From Phaeobacter bryozoorum (lineage in GTDB: Bacteria; Pseudomonadota; Alphaproteobacteria; Rhodobacterales; Rhodobacteraceae), in the NCBI RefSeq assembly GCF_041893525.1, contig NZ_CP169068.1: DNA of 64,000 bases; one strand, written 5' to 3'. Made by a program: the position numbers and the translations under genes. Below the pieces are notes generated by a model. That model was not told the origin of the DNA. It saw only the letters and a list, made by a program, of their open reading frames with translations, and ran no database searches. Of this stretch, positions 52,551-60,756 are shown one piece after another. The number at the start of each line of letters is the position of its first letter. Within the stretch, counting starts at the first letter, position 1.

Positions 52551-53262
52551 TTATTTTACCCGCGACCGCCGCTGGCACCCTCCTGCCTTCACGCCGGACT
52601 ACAAAACCTCGGTCAGCCGATCCCCCCGATTGCCGCTGCTCAGCCTCGAAAACACTGCCAGCGAAATCACCGGCCCGACGTTTGCGCCCAGCGATATCGC
52701 GCCCGGAGACAATGACCTTCTGACCAATTTCGCCCACGATGGCGGCAGTCCGATCGGCGAGCGCATATTGCTGCATGGGCGTGTTCTGGACGAAAACGCA
52801 CGTCCCGTTCCCAATACACTGGTCGAGATCTGGCAAGCCAATGCCTCGGGCCGCTACCGCCATAAAAAGGACGGCTATCTGGGTGCATTGGACCCCAATT
52901 TTGGCGGCTGCGGTCGTGTTCTGACCGATGATCAGGGCGCCTATGCCTTTCGCACAGTGAAACCGGGGGCCTACCCCTGGCGCAATGGCATAAACGACTG
53001 GCGGCCTGCACATATACACGTTTCGGTGTTTGGCCGCGCCTTTGCGCAGCGGCTGATCACTCAGCTCTACTTCGAGGGCGATCCGCTGATTGCCCGCTGC
53101 CCTATCGTTAGCACCATCCCCGATCCCGCCGCCGTTCAGCAACTGATTGCGCGGCTCGACATGAACGAGACGCTGCCGTTCGACATGATTGCCTACCGCT
53201 TTGATATCGTGCTGCGCGGGCGTCGCTCTACCCTGTTTGAAAACCGGCCGGAGGGGAACTGA
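52537..53262 (+). CDS. pcaH: Protocatechuate 3,4-dioxygenase beta subunit
   Basis: Iron-containing subunit of intradiol ring cleavage. The 241-residue protein starts at GTG 52537, with AGGAG 6 bases upstream. Ligand region and signature: LVEIWQANASGRYRHKKDGY near residue 90 (Tyr ligand), WRNGINDWRPAHIHVSVFG near 150 with the two histidines and one more tyrosine upstream. Starts inside pcaC (14-base overlap) and its stop overlaps pcaG by one base. Together with PcaG it opens protocatechuate to beta-carboxy-cis,cis-muconate. Confidence 0.95.
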   Translation: MTPPDYFTRDRRWHPPAFTPDYKTSVSRSPRLPLLSLENTASEITGPTFAPSDIAPGDNDLLTNFAHDGGSPIGERILLHGRVLDENARPVPNTLVEIWQANASGRYRHKKDGYLGALDPNFGGCGRVLTDDQGAYAFRTVKPGAYPWRNGINDWRPAHIHVSVFGRAFAQRLITQLYFEGDPLIARCPIVSTIPDPAAVQQLIARLDMNETLPFDMIAYRFDIVLRGRRSTLFENRPEGN

Positions 53263-53909
53263 TGGTGCCGCCACTGAAGGAAACCCCGTCTCAGACCGCA
53301 GGCCCCTATGTGCATATCGGCCTAGCGCCCGGTGCCGCCGGGTTTGAAATCTATGCGGCCGAGCTGGGTCAGGATATCGCCGGGCCTAATGCCAGGGGCC
53401 AGCGCATTCGGGTTCAAGGCCGGGTCTTCGATGGCACCGGCGCAGCTCTGAAGGACGTTTTGATCGAGGTCTGGCAGGCCAATGCCGACGGGCGCTATCC
53501 GCATCCGGAGACTCCAACATCCGATGATGCGCGCGGGCAGGTCGAACCCGGTTTTCGTGGCTGGGGCCGGGCGATTTCTGATTTCGACACCGGGGACTGG
53601 CAGTTCGAGACCGTGAAACCGGGAAGTGTCTGCGGGCGTGACGGGAAGACCGTGGCACCACATATCAACCTCTGGATCGTGGCGCGTGGCATCAACATCG
53701 GGCTGAATACCCGGCTCTACTTCGACGATGAGCCGGAGGCCAACGCCAGCGATCCCATCATGGCGCTGATCGAGCAGACCGAGCGGCAAAAAACCCTGAT
53801 CGCCCGCCGCCAGGATCACGGCAGGGCGGACGATGCGCAGGCACCCGTGACCTATCGCTTTGACATTCACCTGCAAGGGCCGGACGAAACCGTGTTCTTC
53901 GATATCTGA
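53262..53909 (+). CDS. pcaG: Protocatechuate 3,4-dioxygenase alpha subunit
   Basis: The 215-residue alpha subunit, a homologue of PcaH lacking the iron ligands. KETPSQTAGPYVHIGLAPGA at the start and LIEVWQANADGRYPHPETPT near residue 68 match the family; APHINLWIVARGINIGLNTR near 130 corresponds to the ligand region but with Asn and Leu replacing the histidine spacing. Ends YRFDIHLQGPDETVFFDI. Coupled to pcaH by a one-base overlap (TGATG). Confidence 0.95.
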   Translation: MVPPLKETPSQTAGPYVHIGLAPGAAGFEIYAAELGQDIAGPNARGQRIRVQGRVFDGTGAALKDVLIEVWQANADGRYPHPETPTSDDARGQVEPGFRGWGRAISDFDTGDWQFETVKPGSVCGRDGKTVAPHINLWIVARGINIGLNTRLYFDDEPEANASDPIMALIEQTERQKTLIARRQDHGRADDAQAPVTYRFDIHLQGPDETVFFDI

Positions 53910-53918
53910 GGGCTGATC

Positions 53919-54755
53919 ATGACCAATCCCTGTATCATCTGCGTCGCGATAACCGGCTCTGTGCCGCGCAAGGCCCATAACCCGGCCGTGCCGATCACTG
54001 TTTCCGAACAGGTAGAGAGCACACAGGAAGCCTATGAAGCCGGTGCCAGCATCGCCCATTGCCACGTCCGCCAGGACGACGAAACACCAACTTCCGATCC
54101 TGACAGGTTTGCTGAACTGATGGATGGGATCCGGCGGCACTGTCCCGACATGATTGTCCAACTCTCTACCGGCGGCCGCTCCGGCGCTGGTCGCGAACGC
54201 GGCGGAATGCTGTCTCTACGGCCTGATATGGCTTCGCTCTCGGTGGGCTCCAATAATTTTCCAACCCGCGTCTACGAGAACCCGCCGGATCTGGTCGATT
54301 GGCTGGCTGCGCAGATGCAGGCCTACGATGTGAAACCGGAAATTGAGGCCTTTGACCTCTCCCATATTCATCAGGCGGTGGCGATGTCGCGTGACGGCCG
54401 GTTGAAGGCCCCACTCTACGTCCAGTTTGTACTGGGCGTGAAGAATGCAATGCCGGTGGATCGTGATGTGTTTGACTACTACGTCAAGACTATGCAGCGC
54501 CTTGCCCCGGATGCGCAGTGGTGCGCGGCCGGGATCGGAGCCGGACAGATCGAGGTCAACGAATGGGCCATCGCGGCAGGCGGGCACACCCGTACCGGGC
54601 TGGAGGATAATCTGCGACTGGACCGGCATACGCTTGCCCCCTCCAATGCCGCACTGGTGCGCCGGACGGCGGATCTGTGCGAACGCTACGGGCGACCCGT
54701 TGCTACCGCTCATGAGGCCCGCAGCATTCTGGGCCTGCGCGCAGCCAACGGCTGA
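53919..54755 (+). CDS. Beta-keto acid cleavage enzyme (BKACE, DUF849)
   Basis: A 278-residue zinc-dependent TIM-barrel protein of the 3-keto-5-aminohexanoate cleavage family. Metal ligands: AHCHVRQDDE near residue 46, and the MIVQLSTGGRSG block near 78, SLSVGSNNFPTRVYENPPD near 106, WCAAGIGAGQIEVNEWAIA and a C-terminal late block NAALVRRTADLCERYGR. The family condenses a beta-keto acid with acetyl-CoA, yielding acetoacetate and a shorter acyl-CoA; beta-ketoadipate is a known substrate of a member group. Placed 9 bases after pcaG, so it may take beta-ketoadipate directly to succinyl-CoA, sparing PcaIJ/PcaF. That role is inferred from the location. Confidence 0.88.
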   Translation: MTNPCIICVAITGSVPRKAHNPAVPITVSEQVESTQEAYEAGASIAHCHVRQDDETPTSDPDRFAELMDGIRRHCPDMIVQLSTGGRSGAGRERGGMLSLRPDMASLSVGSNNFPTRVYENPPDLVDWLAAQMQAYDVKPEIEAFDLSHIHQAVAMSRDGRLKAPLYVQFVLGVKNAMPVDRDVFDYYVKTMQRLAPDAQWCAAGIGAGQIEVNEWAIAAGGHTRTGLEDNLRLDRHTLAPSNAALVRRTADLCERYGRPVATAHEARSILGLRAANG

Positions 54756-54794
54756 AACGGGGCGACCGGCTATCACCTGTCAGCGCAGCAATAG

Positions 54795-54956
54795 GCCGAC
54801 CCAAGACACCTCTTTCGGCTGTTTCATGCCCAACCCAACGGACGCGGCGTCAGCCAGCCTGACCCCCTTGTCTGCGCGCATATCGCACCCTATCTCGAGG
54901 ATGCGCGCGACGCATTCGCAGCAAGAGCCGCTCCTCCCTCGGCTGCTGTAGCCTGA
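54795..54956 (+). pseudogene. Possible gene remnant after the BKACE gene
   Basis: A 53-codon frame between a TAG and a TGA with coding-like composition (LFHAQPNGRGVSQPDPLVCA, then HIAPYLEDARDAFAARAA) but no start codon of its own. It could be the tail of a lost pca gene such as pcaB, but I cannot match it. The surrounding 54756-55051 contains no full gene. Low certainty. Confidence 0.25.
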
Positions 54957-55051
54957 TTGCCTAACCCTCCCGAGTTGCACAGGGCTTGGAATGCGCCGCG
55001 CGTTACCATCCCTCGCATCCCATTGGCCATGAGATATGCCGCCAAGCCTCC

Positions 55052-55462
55052 TCAATCCGCGACGTCTTGCTGCTCCGGGATCTGCGACAGATCACGCAAT
55101 ATCGGGCAGTCCGGGCGATTATCGCCGGAACAGCAGGTGACCAGTTCCGACAATGTGTCCCGCATCGCTTCCAGATCCGCGATCTTGAGGTTGATCTTGT
55201 CCAGATGTTCTTGCGCCAGTTGTTTGACATCTGCGCTGGCACGGCTCTCATCTTCGTAAAGCGCAAGAAGCGTGCGGCAGTCCTCAATCGTAAACCCAAG
55301 CGCGCGGGCACGACCCAGAAACGCCAGCTTGTGAAGGTCGGTCTCCGCAAAACAGCGATACCCGTTTTCGCTGCGCCGCGGTTTGATCAGCCCAATGTCC
55401 TCATAGTATCGAATGGTCTTGGCCGGTAGGCCGGAGCGGTTCGCCACATCGCCTATATTCAT
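55052..55462 (-). CDS. cueR: CueR-like copper-responsive MerR regulator
   Basis: A 136-residue MerR-family protein. The N-terminal winged helix begins MNIGDVANRSGLPAKTIRYY and DLHKLAFLGRARALGFTIED, then a dimerisation helix (HLDKINLKIADLEAMRDTLS) and the Cu(I) loop VTCCSGDNRPDCPILRD, where the two cysteines with the GDxxPDCPI spacing match CueR. It senses monovalent copper or silver and activates copper exporters by distorting a 19-bp-spacer promoter. The start overlaps the stop of the 49-codon mini-ORF described next. Its own promoter is probably the CueR-type promoter at 55650-55680. Confidence 0.92.
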   Translation of the reverse strand: MNIGDVANRSGLPAKTIRYYEDIGLIKPRRSENGYRCFAETDLHKLAFLGRARALGFTIEDCRTLLALYEDESRASADVKQLAQEHLDKINLKIADLEAMRDTLSELVTCCSGDNRPDCPILRDLSQIPEQQDVAD

Positions 55463-55608
55463 GGTCGCACCTCTGCCAATTGCTGCGCGCCTCGCGCGCT
55501 TGGAAACTTTCCTAAGGGATCTATTTCAGAACTCATCCGACGCAAGCCCAGGCTGTTGCCGAGGCCGGTCACCTTAACGTTCAGTTTTCTGACACGCGCC
55601 TGTTCCAT
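55459..55608 (-). pseudogene. Mini-ORF that looks like a collapsed copA
   Basis: A 49-codon frame, ATG 55608 with AAAGGGGCGAG upstream, whose stop overlaps the cueR start. Residues 1-16 (MEQARVRKLNVKVTGL) resemble the first residues of copper ATPase CopA, ahead of the usual GMSCASC, and residues 17-25 (GNSLGLRRM) resemble CopA's C-terminal end, usually SSVxVVxNALRLRR. This suggests an internal deletion that removed nearly all of copA while leaving its start, promoter and coupling to cueR. The last half has no match. The reading is inference from short similarity and context; it might also be a leader peptide. Confidence 0.45.
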
Positions 55609-55649
55609 GGCTCGCCCCTTTCGACATCTGATCATCCCTTTTTGCGGCA

Positions 55650-55680
55650 GATATGAGGCTTCCAGTCAGGGGAAGGTCAA
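55650..55680 (-). promoter_or_regulatory. CueR-type promoter with 19-bp spacer
   Basis: Reading the minus strand: -35 TTGACC (55680-55675), dyad CCTTCC (55676-55671) and GGAAGC (55663-55658) around CCTGACT, and -10 CATATC (55655-55650). The 19-bp spacer is the hallmark of MerR-family control and the half-sites match the CueR consensus CCTTCC/GGAAGG. It reads toward the mini-ORF and cueR. Confidence 0.8.
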
Positions 55681-55931
55681 GGGCAGATAGCGCAGGTTTC
55701 TCGAACAGATGATGTGGCCATACTTACGCCCACCGGACCGGCAGGTGACGGGAACGAAGAGGCCCTCGTCGTATTCTTCTGAGGCGCAGCCAGCCGAAGC
55801 CGCTAGTGTGGTAGCGCAAGAAATACACATCCCGCGACGGCCGATGGTTTACGCCCCCCCAATGGGTCTGCCAATATGCCGCTCAGCGCAATTGGCGCCT
55901 GCCGTCACTGACAGAACAAAGGAATTTCGCA

Positions 55932-57047
55932 ATGATACGCACTCGCGCCGCTGTGGCCGTTGCCCCGGGCAAACCGCTTGAGATCATGGAAGTGAACCTC
56001 GAAGGCCCGAAAAAGGGCGAGGTGCTGGTCGAAATCAAGGCAACGGGCCTCTGCCACACGGATGAATTCACCCGCTCCGGGGATGACCCAGAAGGGATCT
56101 TCCCGGCCATCCTGGGCCACGAGGGCGCAGGCGTCGTGATCGAAGTTGGAGAAGGCGTCACCAGCCTTGAAGTGGGCGATCACGTCATTCCGCTTTACAC
56201 CCCCGAGTGCCGCGAATGCGAGTATTGCCTCAACCCAAAGACAAATCTGTGTCAGGCGATCCGCTCTACCCAAGGTCAGGGCCTGCTGCCGGACGGATCC
56301 ACCCGTTTCTCGATGCTGGATGGGACACCGATCCACCATTACATGGGCTGCTCGACCTTTGCCAATCACACAGTGGTGCCTGAGATCGCCCTGGCCAAGA
56401 TCCGCAAGGACGCCCCCTTTGACAAGGTCTGCTACATCGGATGCGGCGTCACCACCGGCATCGGCGCGGTGATCAACACCGCCAAGGTCGAGATCGGGTC
56501 GCGCGCGATTGTCTTCGGCCTTGGCGGCATTGGACTCAACGTGATCCAGGGTCTGCGACTGGCAGGTGCGGATCAGATCGTCGGCGTCGACCTCAACCCC
56601 GGCAAGGTTGAGATGGCCAAGAAATTCGGCATGACCGACTTCGTAAACCCCTCAGAGGTAGAGGGCGATCTGGTGGCGCATCTGGTTGAGCTGACCAAGG
56701 GTGGCGCCGATTACACATTCGACGCGACGGGCAATGTGCAGGTCATGCGGACCGCGCTTGAAGCGGCGCATAAAGGCTGGGGTGAGAGCATCATCATCGG
56801 CGTGGCTCCGGCAGGCGCCGAGATTTCGACCCGTCCGTTCCAGCTGGTCACAGGCCGCAGCTGGCGTGGCACCGCCTTTGGTGGCGCCGCCGGACGTACC
56901 GACGTGCCCAAGATCGTGGACTGGTATATGGACGGCAAGATCGAGATCGACCCGATGATCACACACAAACTGTCGCTGGACGAGATCAACCATGGGTTCG
57001 AACTGATGCACGAAGGAAAGTCGATCCGCGCCGTGGTCGAATTCTGA
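55932..57047 (+). CDS. S-(hydroxymethyl)glutathione dehydrogenase / class III alcohol dehydrogenase
   Basis: A 371-residue zinc enzyme that oxidises the formaldehyde-glutathione adduct with NAD. Catalytic zinc ligands: CHTDEFTRSGDDPEG near residue 41 and GHEGAGVVIEVGEGV near 63; structural zinc lobe CRECEYCLNPKTNLC near 94-108; NAD motif GLGGIGLNVIQGLRLAGADQ near 197. It is class III by the TDEFTRSG and WRGTAFGGAAGR features. Linked to gshA (6062) by its need for glutathione. ATG 55932 has AAAGGA 8 bases upstream. Monocistronic with its own terminator. Confidence 0.95.
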   Translation: MIRTRAAVAVAPGKPLEIMEVNLEGPKKGEVLVEIKATGLCHTDEFTRSGDDPEGIFPAILGHEGAGVVIEVGEGVTSLEVGDHVIPLYTPECRECEYCLNPKTNLCQAIRSTQGQGLLPDGSTRFSMLDGTPIHHYMGCSTFANHTVVPEIALAKIRKDAPFDKVCYIGCGVTTGIGAVINTAKVEIGSRAIVFGLGGIGLNVIQGLRLAGADQIVGVDLNPGKVEMAKKFGMTDFVNPSEVEGDLVAHLVELTKGGADYTFDATGNVQVMRTALEAAHKGWGESIIIGVAPAGAEISTRPFQLVTGRSWRGTAFGGAAGRTDVPKIVDWYMDGKIEIDPMITHKLSLDEINHGFELMHEGKSIRAVVEF

Positions 57048-57071
57048 TCCACCCGCATACCCGAGATCATG

Positions 57072-57100
57072 ACGCAGGCCGCAGGGCCTGCGTTTTTTTT
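57072..57100 (+). terminator. Terminator after the alcohol dehydrogenase gene
   Basis: Stem CGCAGGCC / GGGCCTGCG around GCA, followed by eight T residues. It lies about 25 bases after the stop. Confidence 0.92.
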
Positions 57101-57211
57101 GCACTTCATCTGCCTGCATTCGGCGAACGTCCTGCCAGCAAGGGGTGGCGAGCCGCGTCAACCAAAGGCATAATTGCCCGGCACCTGCCCCGCTTTGGTT
57201 GAGGACCTTGC

Positions 57212-57877
57212 TTGAAACTACAAGCCGTTGACATCTCCCGGACCGAATCCGCCGCGACGATCATCTTTCGCACCCTGCGCAAGGCGATCATCACCGGTGA
57301 GCTGTCGGATGGCACCCCCCTGCGGCAGGATGAAATCGCCAAGGCCTTTCACACCTCGCGCTTTCCCGTTCGCGAGGCGATTGCCCGCTTGGAACAGCAG
57401 GGGCTGGTCACCTCCCAGCGCTACAAGGGTGCCGTGGTCGCAACCCTGTCGATGCAGGACGCCTCAGAAATCTTTGACCTGCGCGCCAAGCTTGAAGCGG
57501 ATATCATCCGCGCCGCCGTCCCGAATATGACCATGGACATCCTCGCACAGGCGCGCGCGCATCTGGATGCCTTTGCCGCCTGCGATGCGCCAATGCAATG
57601 GGGGCCGCTGAACCGAAAATTTCACGGCACGCTCTATAGCGTCAGCGGCTTGCCCTATCACGTCGAGATCGTCGAAACCTCGATGGACCGGATTGATCGC
57701 TACCTTCGCGCGCAGCTTATCATGAGCGACGGCATGGCCCGCAGCAGCAGGGAGCATCGCGCGATACTGGCGGCTTGCGAAACAGGTGATGCCGATCTCG
57801 CGGCCCAGCTGACAGCAGAGCATATTCTGGCTGCCAAAACCTCGCTTGAGGATCAGCTACGCGCGCAGATCCCCTAA
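57212..57877 (+). CDS. GntR-family regulator (FadR/FCD type)
   Basis: A 221-residue regulator: winged-helix (AIITGELSDGTPLRQDEIAK, TSRFPVREAIARLEQQGLVT) and all-helical FCD effector domain (EIFDLRAKLEADIIRAAVPN, LNRKFHGTLYSVSGLPYHVE, EHRAILAACETGDADLAAQL with the metal-ligand histidines). TTG 57212 is the start, with GAGGA 7 bases upstream. It likely controls a neighbouring or distant catabolic operon; none is adjacent in the same orientation. Confidence 0.9.
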   Translation: MKLQAVDISRTESAATIIFRTLRKAIITGELSDGTPLRQDEIAKAFHTSRFPVREAIARLEQQGLVTSQRYKGAVVATLSMQDASEIFDLRAKLEADIIRAAVPNMTMDILAQARAHLDAFAACDAPMQWGPLNRKFHGTLYSVSGLPYHVEIVETSMDRIDRYLRAQLIMSDGMARSSREHRAILAACETGDADLAAQLTAEHILAAKTSLEDQLRAQIP

Positions 57878-57903
57878 CGCCGCACTGCCGCCCTACCGCA
57901 CCT

Positions 57904-59412
57904 CTAGGATCCGGCGTCCACCGCCTCAAGGCTGACATCGTAGCCCCACAAGCGGCGCAGATGCTTCAACACCTCGTCGCGGTCATCCTCCGACAGGTGA
58001 ATGCCGTCGCGCACCGTATGGGTCAGCTTCAGCTCGCGGTCGCCTTTCAGATCGGCATCGGTGACCTGAATATCGGGCTCTAAATAGGCCAGATCGTAGG
58101 AATGCGCGAGATCGCGCCGCACCGAGCGATAGCCGCTGCGATTGTGGATCTGGCTCACCACCAGATGTGACTGCTCGGCGTCATCAGCGAGGGTGAACAG
58201 TTTGAACTTGCGGATGAGATGCGGCGACAGGAACTGCTGGATGAAACTTTCATCGCGGTAATTGGCCCAGGCATCCCGCATCACCCGGCGCCAGTCGGGA
58301 TCACCCGCGAAATCCGGAAACCATTCGCGATCTTCATCGGTCGGGTTCTCGCAGATGCGGCGAATGTCCTGCATCATCGCAAAGCCCAGCGCATAGGGAT
58401 TGATGCCAGAATACCGCGGGTCGTCATATTCCGGCTGGAGCACCACATTGGTATGACTGTGCATCATCTCCATATAGGCGCCTTCGGTCAGGCGGCCCTG
58501 CTCGAACAGCTTGTTGATAATGTAATAATGCACAAAGGTCGCGCAGCCCTCATTCATAACCTTGGTCTGTTTCTGGGGGTAAAGATACTGCGCCAGCATC
58601 CGCACGATGCGCAGGATTTCAGATTGCCAGGGATCAAGAACCGGGCTGTGTTTCTCCAGAAAATACAGCAAGTTTTCCTGCGGCAAATTCATCAGCTTGC
58701 GACGGGCACTATAGGGCTCGTCCCTGATCTGCTCCAGCTTGTCGCCCCCCATGGTTGCATCGGTCCATATATCCAGAACGCTCTGACCGCTTTCATAACC
58801 TTCACGCACCTTCTGCATCGCTGCCAGTTCTTCGGTGGTGGGTTTGGGCGGACGGCCATAGCGAAAGACCCCCTGCGATTGCAGCGCATGGGCCGCGTCC
58901 AGGATCTCCTCTACTGCGCTGAGCCCGTAGCGCTCCTCGCAGGCGGCGATGTAGTTCTTGGCAAAGGCCAGATAGTCGTGAATGCCGGCCGCATCGGTCC
59001 ATTGCTGAAACAGGTAGTTGTTCTTGAAAAAATGATTATGCCCAAAGGCCGCATGGGCCATGACCAGCGTCTGCATGGCCATGGTATTTTCTTCCATATT
59101 GTAGCTGATACAGGGGTTTGAGTTGATGACGATCTCATAGGCCAGCCCCTGCCGCCCGGTCCGATACAGCGCCTCGTCGCGGGCGAAATGTTTACCGAAT
59201 GACCAGTGCTGATACATCAGCGGCAGACCGACGCAGGAATAGGCATCCAGCATCTGCTCGGCCGAGATGATCTCGATCTGGTTCGGATATACATCAAGCC
59301 CCAGATCATTCAGCGCAATATCCTCAATCGCGTCCCGCGCAACTTCCAGAAGTTCAAAGGTCCATTCCGGCCCCGTGAACAGTGGCTTCGAGATAGTATC
59401 ACCCGCCTGCAT
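57904..59412 (-). CDS. SpoVR-family protein
   Basis: A 502-residue SpoVR/YcgB-type protein, ATG 59412 (MQAGDTISKPLFTGPEW). It has NPCISYNMEENTMAMQTLVM, KVMNEGCATFVHYYIINKLF, and SGINPYALGFAMMQDIRRIC, and the late SHDLAYLEPDIQVTD-like block. In enterobacteria YcgB is tied to nitrogen starvation and stationary phase, with no known enzymatic role. Overlaps the yeaH gene by 14 bases at its start and is the last in the prkA-yeaH-spoVR triplet. Confidence 0.93.
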   Translation of the reverse strand: MQAGDTISKPLFTGPEWTFELLEVARDAIEDIALNDLGLDVYPNQIEIISAEQMLDAYSCVGLPLMYQHWSFGKHFARDEALYRTGRQGLAYEIVINSNPCISYNMEENTMAMQTLVMAHAAFGHNHFFKNNYLFQQWTDAAGIHDYLAFAKNYIAACEERYGLSAVEEILDAAHALQSQGVFRYGRPPKPTTEELAAMQKVREGYESGQSVLDIWTDATMGGDKLEQIRDEPYSARRKLMNLPQENLLYFLEKHSPVLDPWQSEILRIVRMLAQYLYPQKQTKVMNEGCATFVHYYIINKLFEQGRLTEGAYMEMMHSHTNVVLQPEYDDPRYSGINPYALGFAMMQDIRRICENPTDEDREWFPDFAGDPDWRRVMRDAWANYRDESFIQQFLSPHLIRKFKLFTLADDAEQSHLVVSQIHNRSGYRSVRRDLAHSYDLAYLEPDIQVTDADLKGDRELKLTHTVRDGIHLSEDDRDEVLKHLRRLWGYDVSLEAVDAGS

Positions 59413-60736
59413 TCTGCGCCCCTTTTGCCTTGGGGAGGAAGAACTCCCTGAAAATCGGATAGATATGGGAGGGCTGCGACACACGCTGCATCTCAAAATG
59501 CGGGACCTGAGCCTTGACCTGCCGGTAGTTCTGCCAGAGGTCCTCACCCGCCTCGGGATTGCTCAACAGCATCTCGGCGTTCTCATCGACGATTTCGACA
59601 TAGGCGTAGTACTGGCAGACCGGCAGCAGCTCTTCCAGAAGCAGCGCCTTGCAACGCGCCGAGTCATTGCCGAAATTCTCCCCATCAGAGGCCTGCGCCC
59701 CGTAGATGTTCCACTCATCCGGCGGGTAGCGTTTGGCGACGATCTCCTTCATCTTCTCCAGCGCGGTCGACACGATGGTGCCGCCTGTCTCGCGGGCATA
59801 GAAGAAGGTTTCTTCATCAACCTCCTGCGCGTGATGGGTGTGACGCACAAAGACCAGTTCGGTATGCTCATAGCTGCGCGCCAGGAACAGATGCAGCAGC
59901 AGGAAGAACCGTTTGGCCAGATCCTTCTCCCGCTCCTGCATGGAGCCAGAGACGTCCATAAGGCAGAACACGACCGCGCGGGAGTTGCGGATCTTCTCCG
60001 GCACGTGGGTGTCATATCGCAGATCCAGCGGGTCAATATATCCCACCACGCGACGTTTGCGCTCCAGAGCCTCCAACCGGAGGATCAGCTCTTCAAGATA
60101 GGCTTCCTGTTCGGTGCTGCGTTCCGCCAGCGCCTGAAGCTCCTCGATCTGTTTTTGCAGCTCGGCTATGGATTTGGCAGTCGGGCGTTGCAGTGCGATC
60201 CGACGTCCCAGCGAATTGCGCATCGTCCGCACAAGGTTGAGGTTGTTCGGCGTGCCCGCAGTGGTCAGCCCGGCACGGCGTGTCCCGATGGTTTCAGTCT
60301 CTACAGAGGCTTTTTTGACCAGATCTGGAAGCTCAAGACCATCAAACAGGATCTCAAGATATTCGTCGCGCGTCAGGGTAAAGGAAAATTCATCCGCGCC
60401 ATCGCCATCCTCGGACGCCTGTTTGCCCCCCTCTCCTGCGCCCCCCTGCGGTCGCTTGAGCGTGTCGCCGACAACAAAATCCTTGTTGCCGGGCAGCACG
60501 TGACGGCGGCGGCCCCCCTTGGCGGAATGGTGAAACCGGGGTTCTTTCAAACCCCGTGAGGGAATAGTGACCTTCTCACCTTCGGCAGGAATACCGCCAC
60601 CATCCTTGATCGATTTGTCGCGGACCGATCTGTCCACGCGCTCCTTGATGCTTTCGCGGGCGCGCTCGAGGAACCGTTGCCGGTTCCCCAAACTCTTGCC
60701 CTTGGGATTGGCGCGCCTGTCGATAAAGTGATGCAT
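59399..60736 (-). CDS. YeaH/YhbH-family protein (DUF444)
   Basis: A 445-residue protein with MHHFIDRRANPKGKSLGNRQ at the start, a Gly/Lys-rich basic linker (HHSAKGGRRRHVLPGNKDFV), and a C-terminal von Willebrand A-like domain (VVFCLMDVSGSMQEREKDLA with a MIDAS DxSxS). The pair PrkA-YeaH is conserved; YeaH is the likely substrate or scaffold of the kinase. Lies 20 bases downstream of prkA and 14-base overlaps spoVR. Confidence 0.93.
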   Translation of the reverse strand: MHHFIDRRANPKGKSLGNRQRFLERARESIKERVDRSVRDKSIKDGGGIPAEGEKVTIPSRGLKEPRFHHSAKGGRRRHVLPGNKDFVVGDTLKRPQGGAGEGGKQASEDGDGADEFSFTLTRDEYLEILFDGLELPDLVKKASVETETIGTRRAGLTTAGTPNNLNLVRTMRNSLGRRIALQRPTAKSIAELQKQIEELQALAERSTEQEAYLEELILRLEALERKRRVVGYIDPLDLRYDTHVPEKIRNSRAVVFCLMDVSGSMQEREKDLAKRFFLLLHLFLARSYEHTELVFVRHTHHAQEVDEETFFYARETGGTIVSTALEKMKEIVAKRYPPDEWNIYGAQASDGENFGNDSARCKALLLEELLPVCQYYAYVEIVDENAEMLLSNPEAGEDLWQNYRQVKAQVPHFEMQRVSQPSHIYPIFREFFLPKAKGAQNAGG

Positions 60737-60756
60737 CTGCCACCCACCCTTTGCTG

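Noticed and set aside
55709..55981. 90-codon plus-strand frame before the alcohol dehydrogenase gene
   Set aside because: Overlaps the start of the dehydrogenase in another frame; no homology features.
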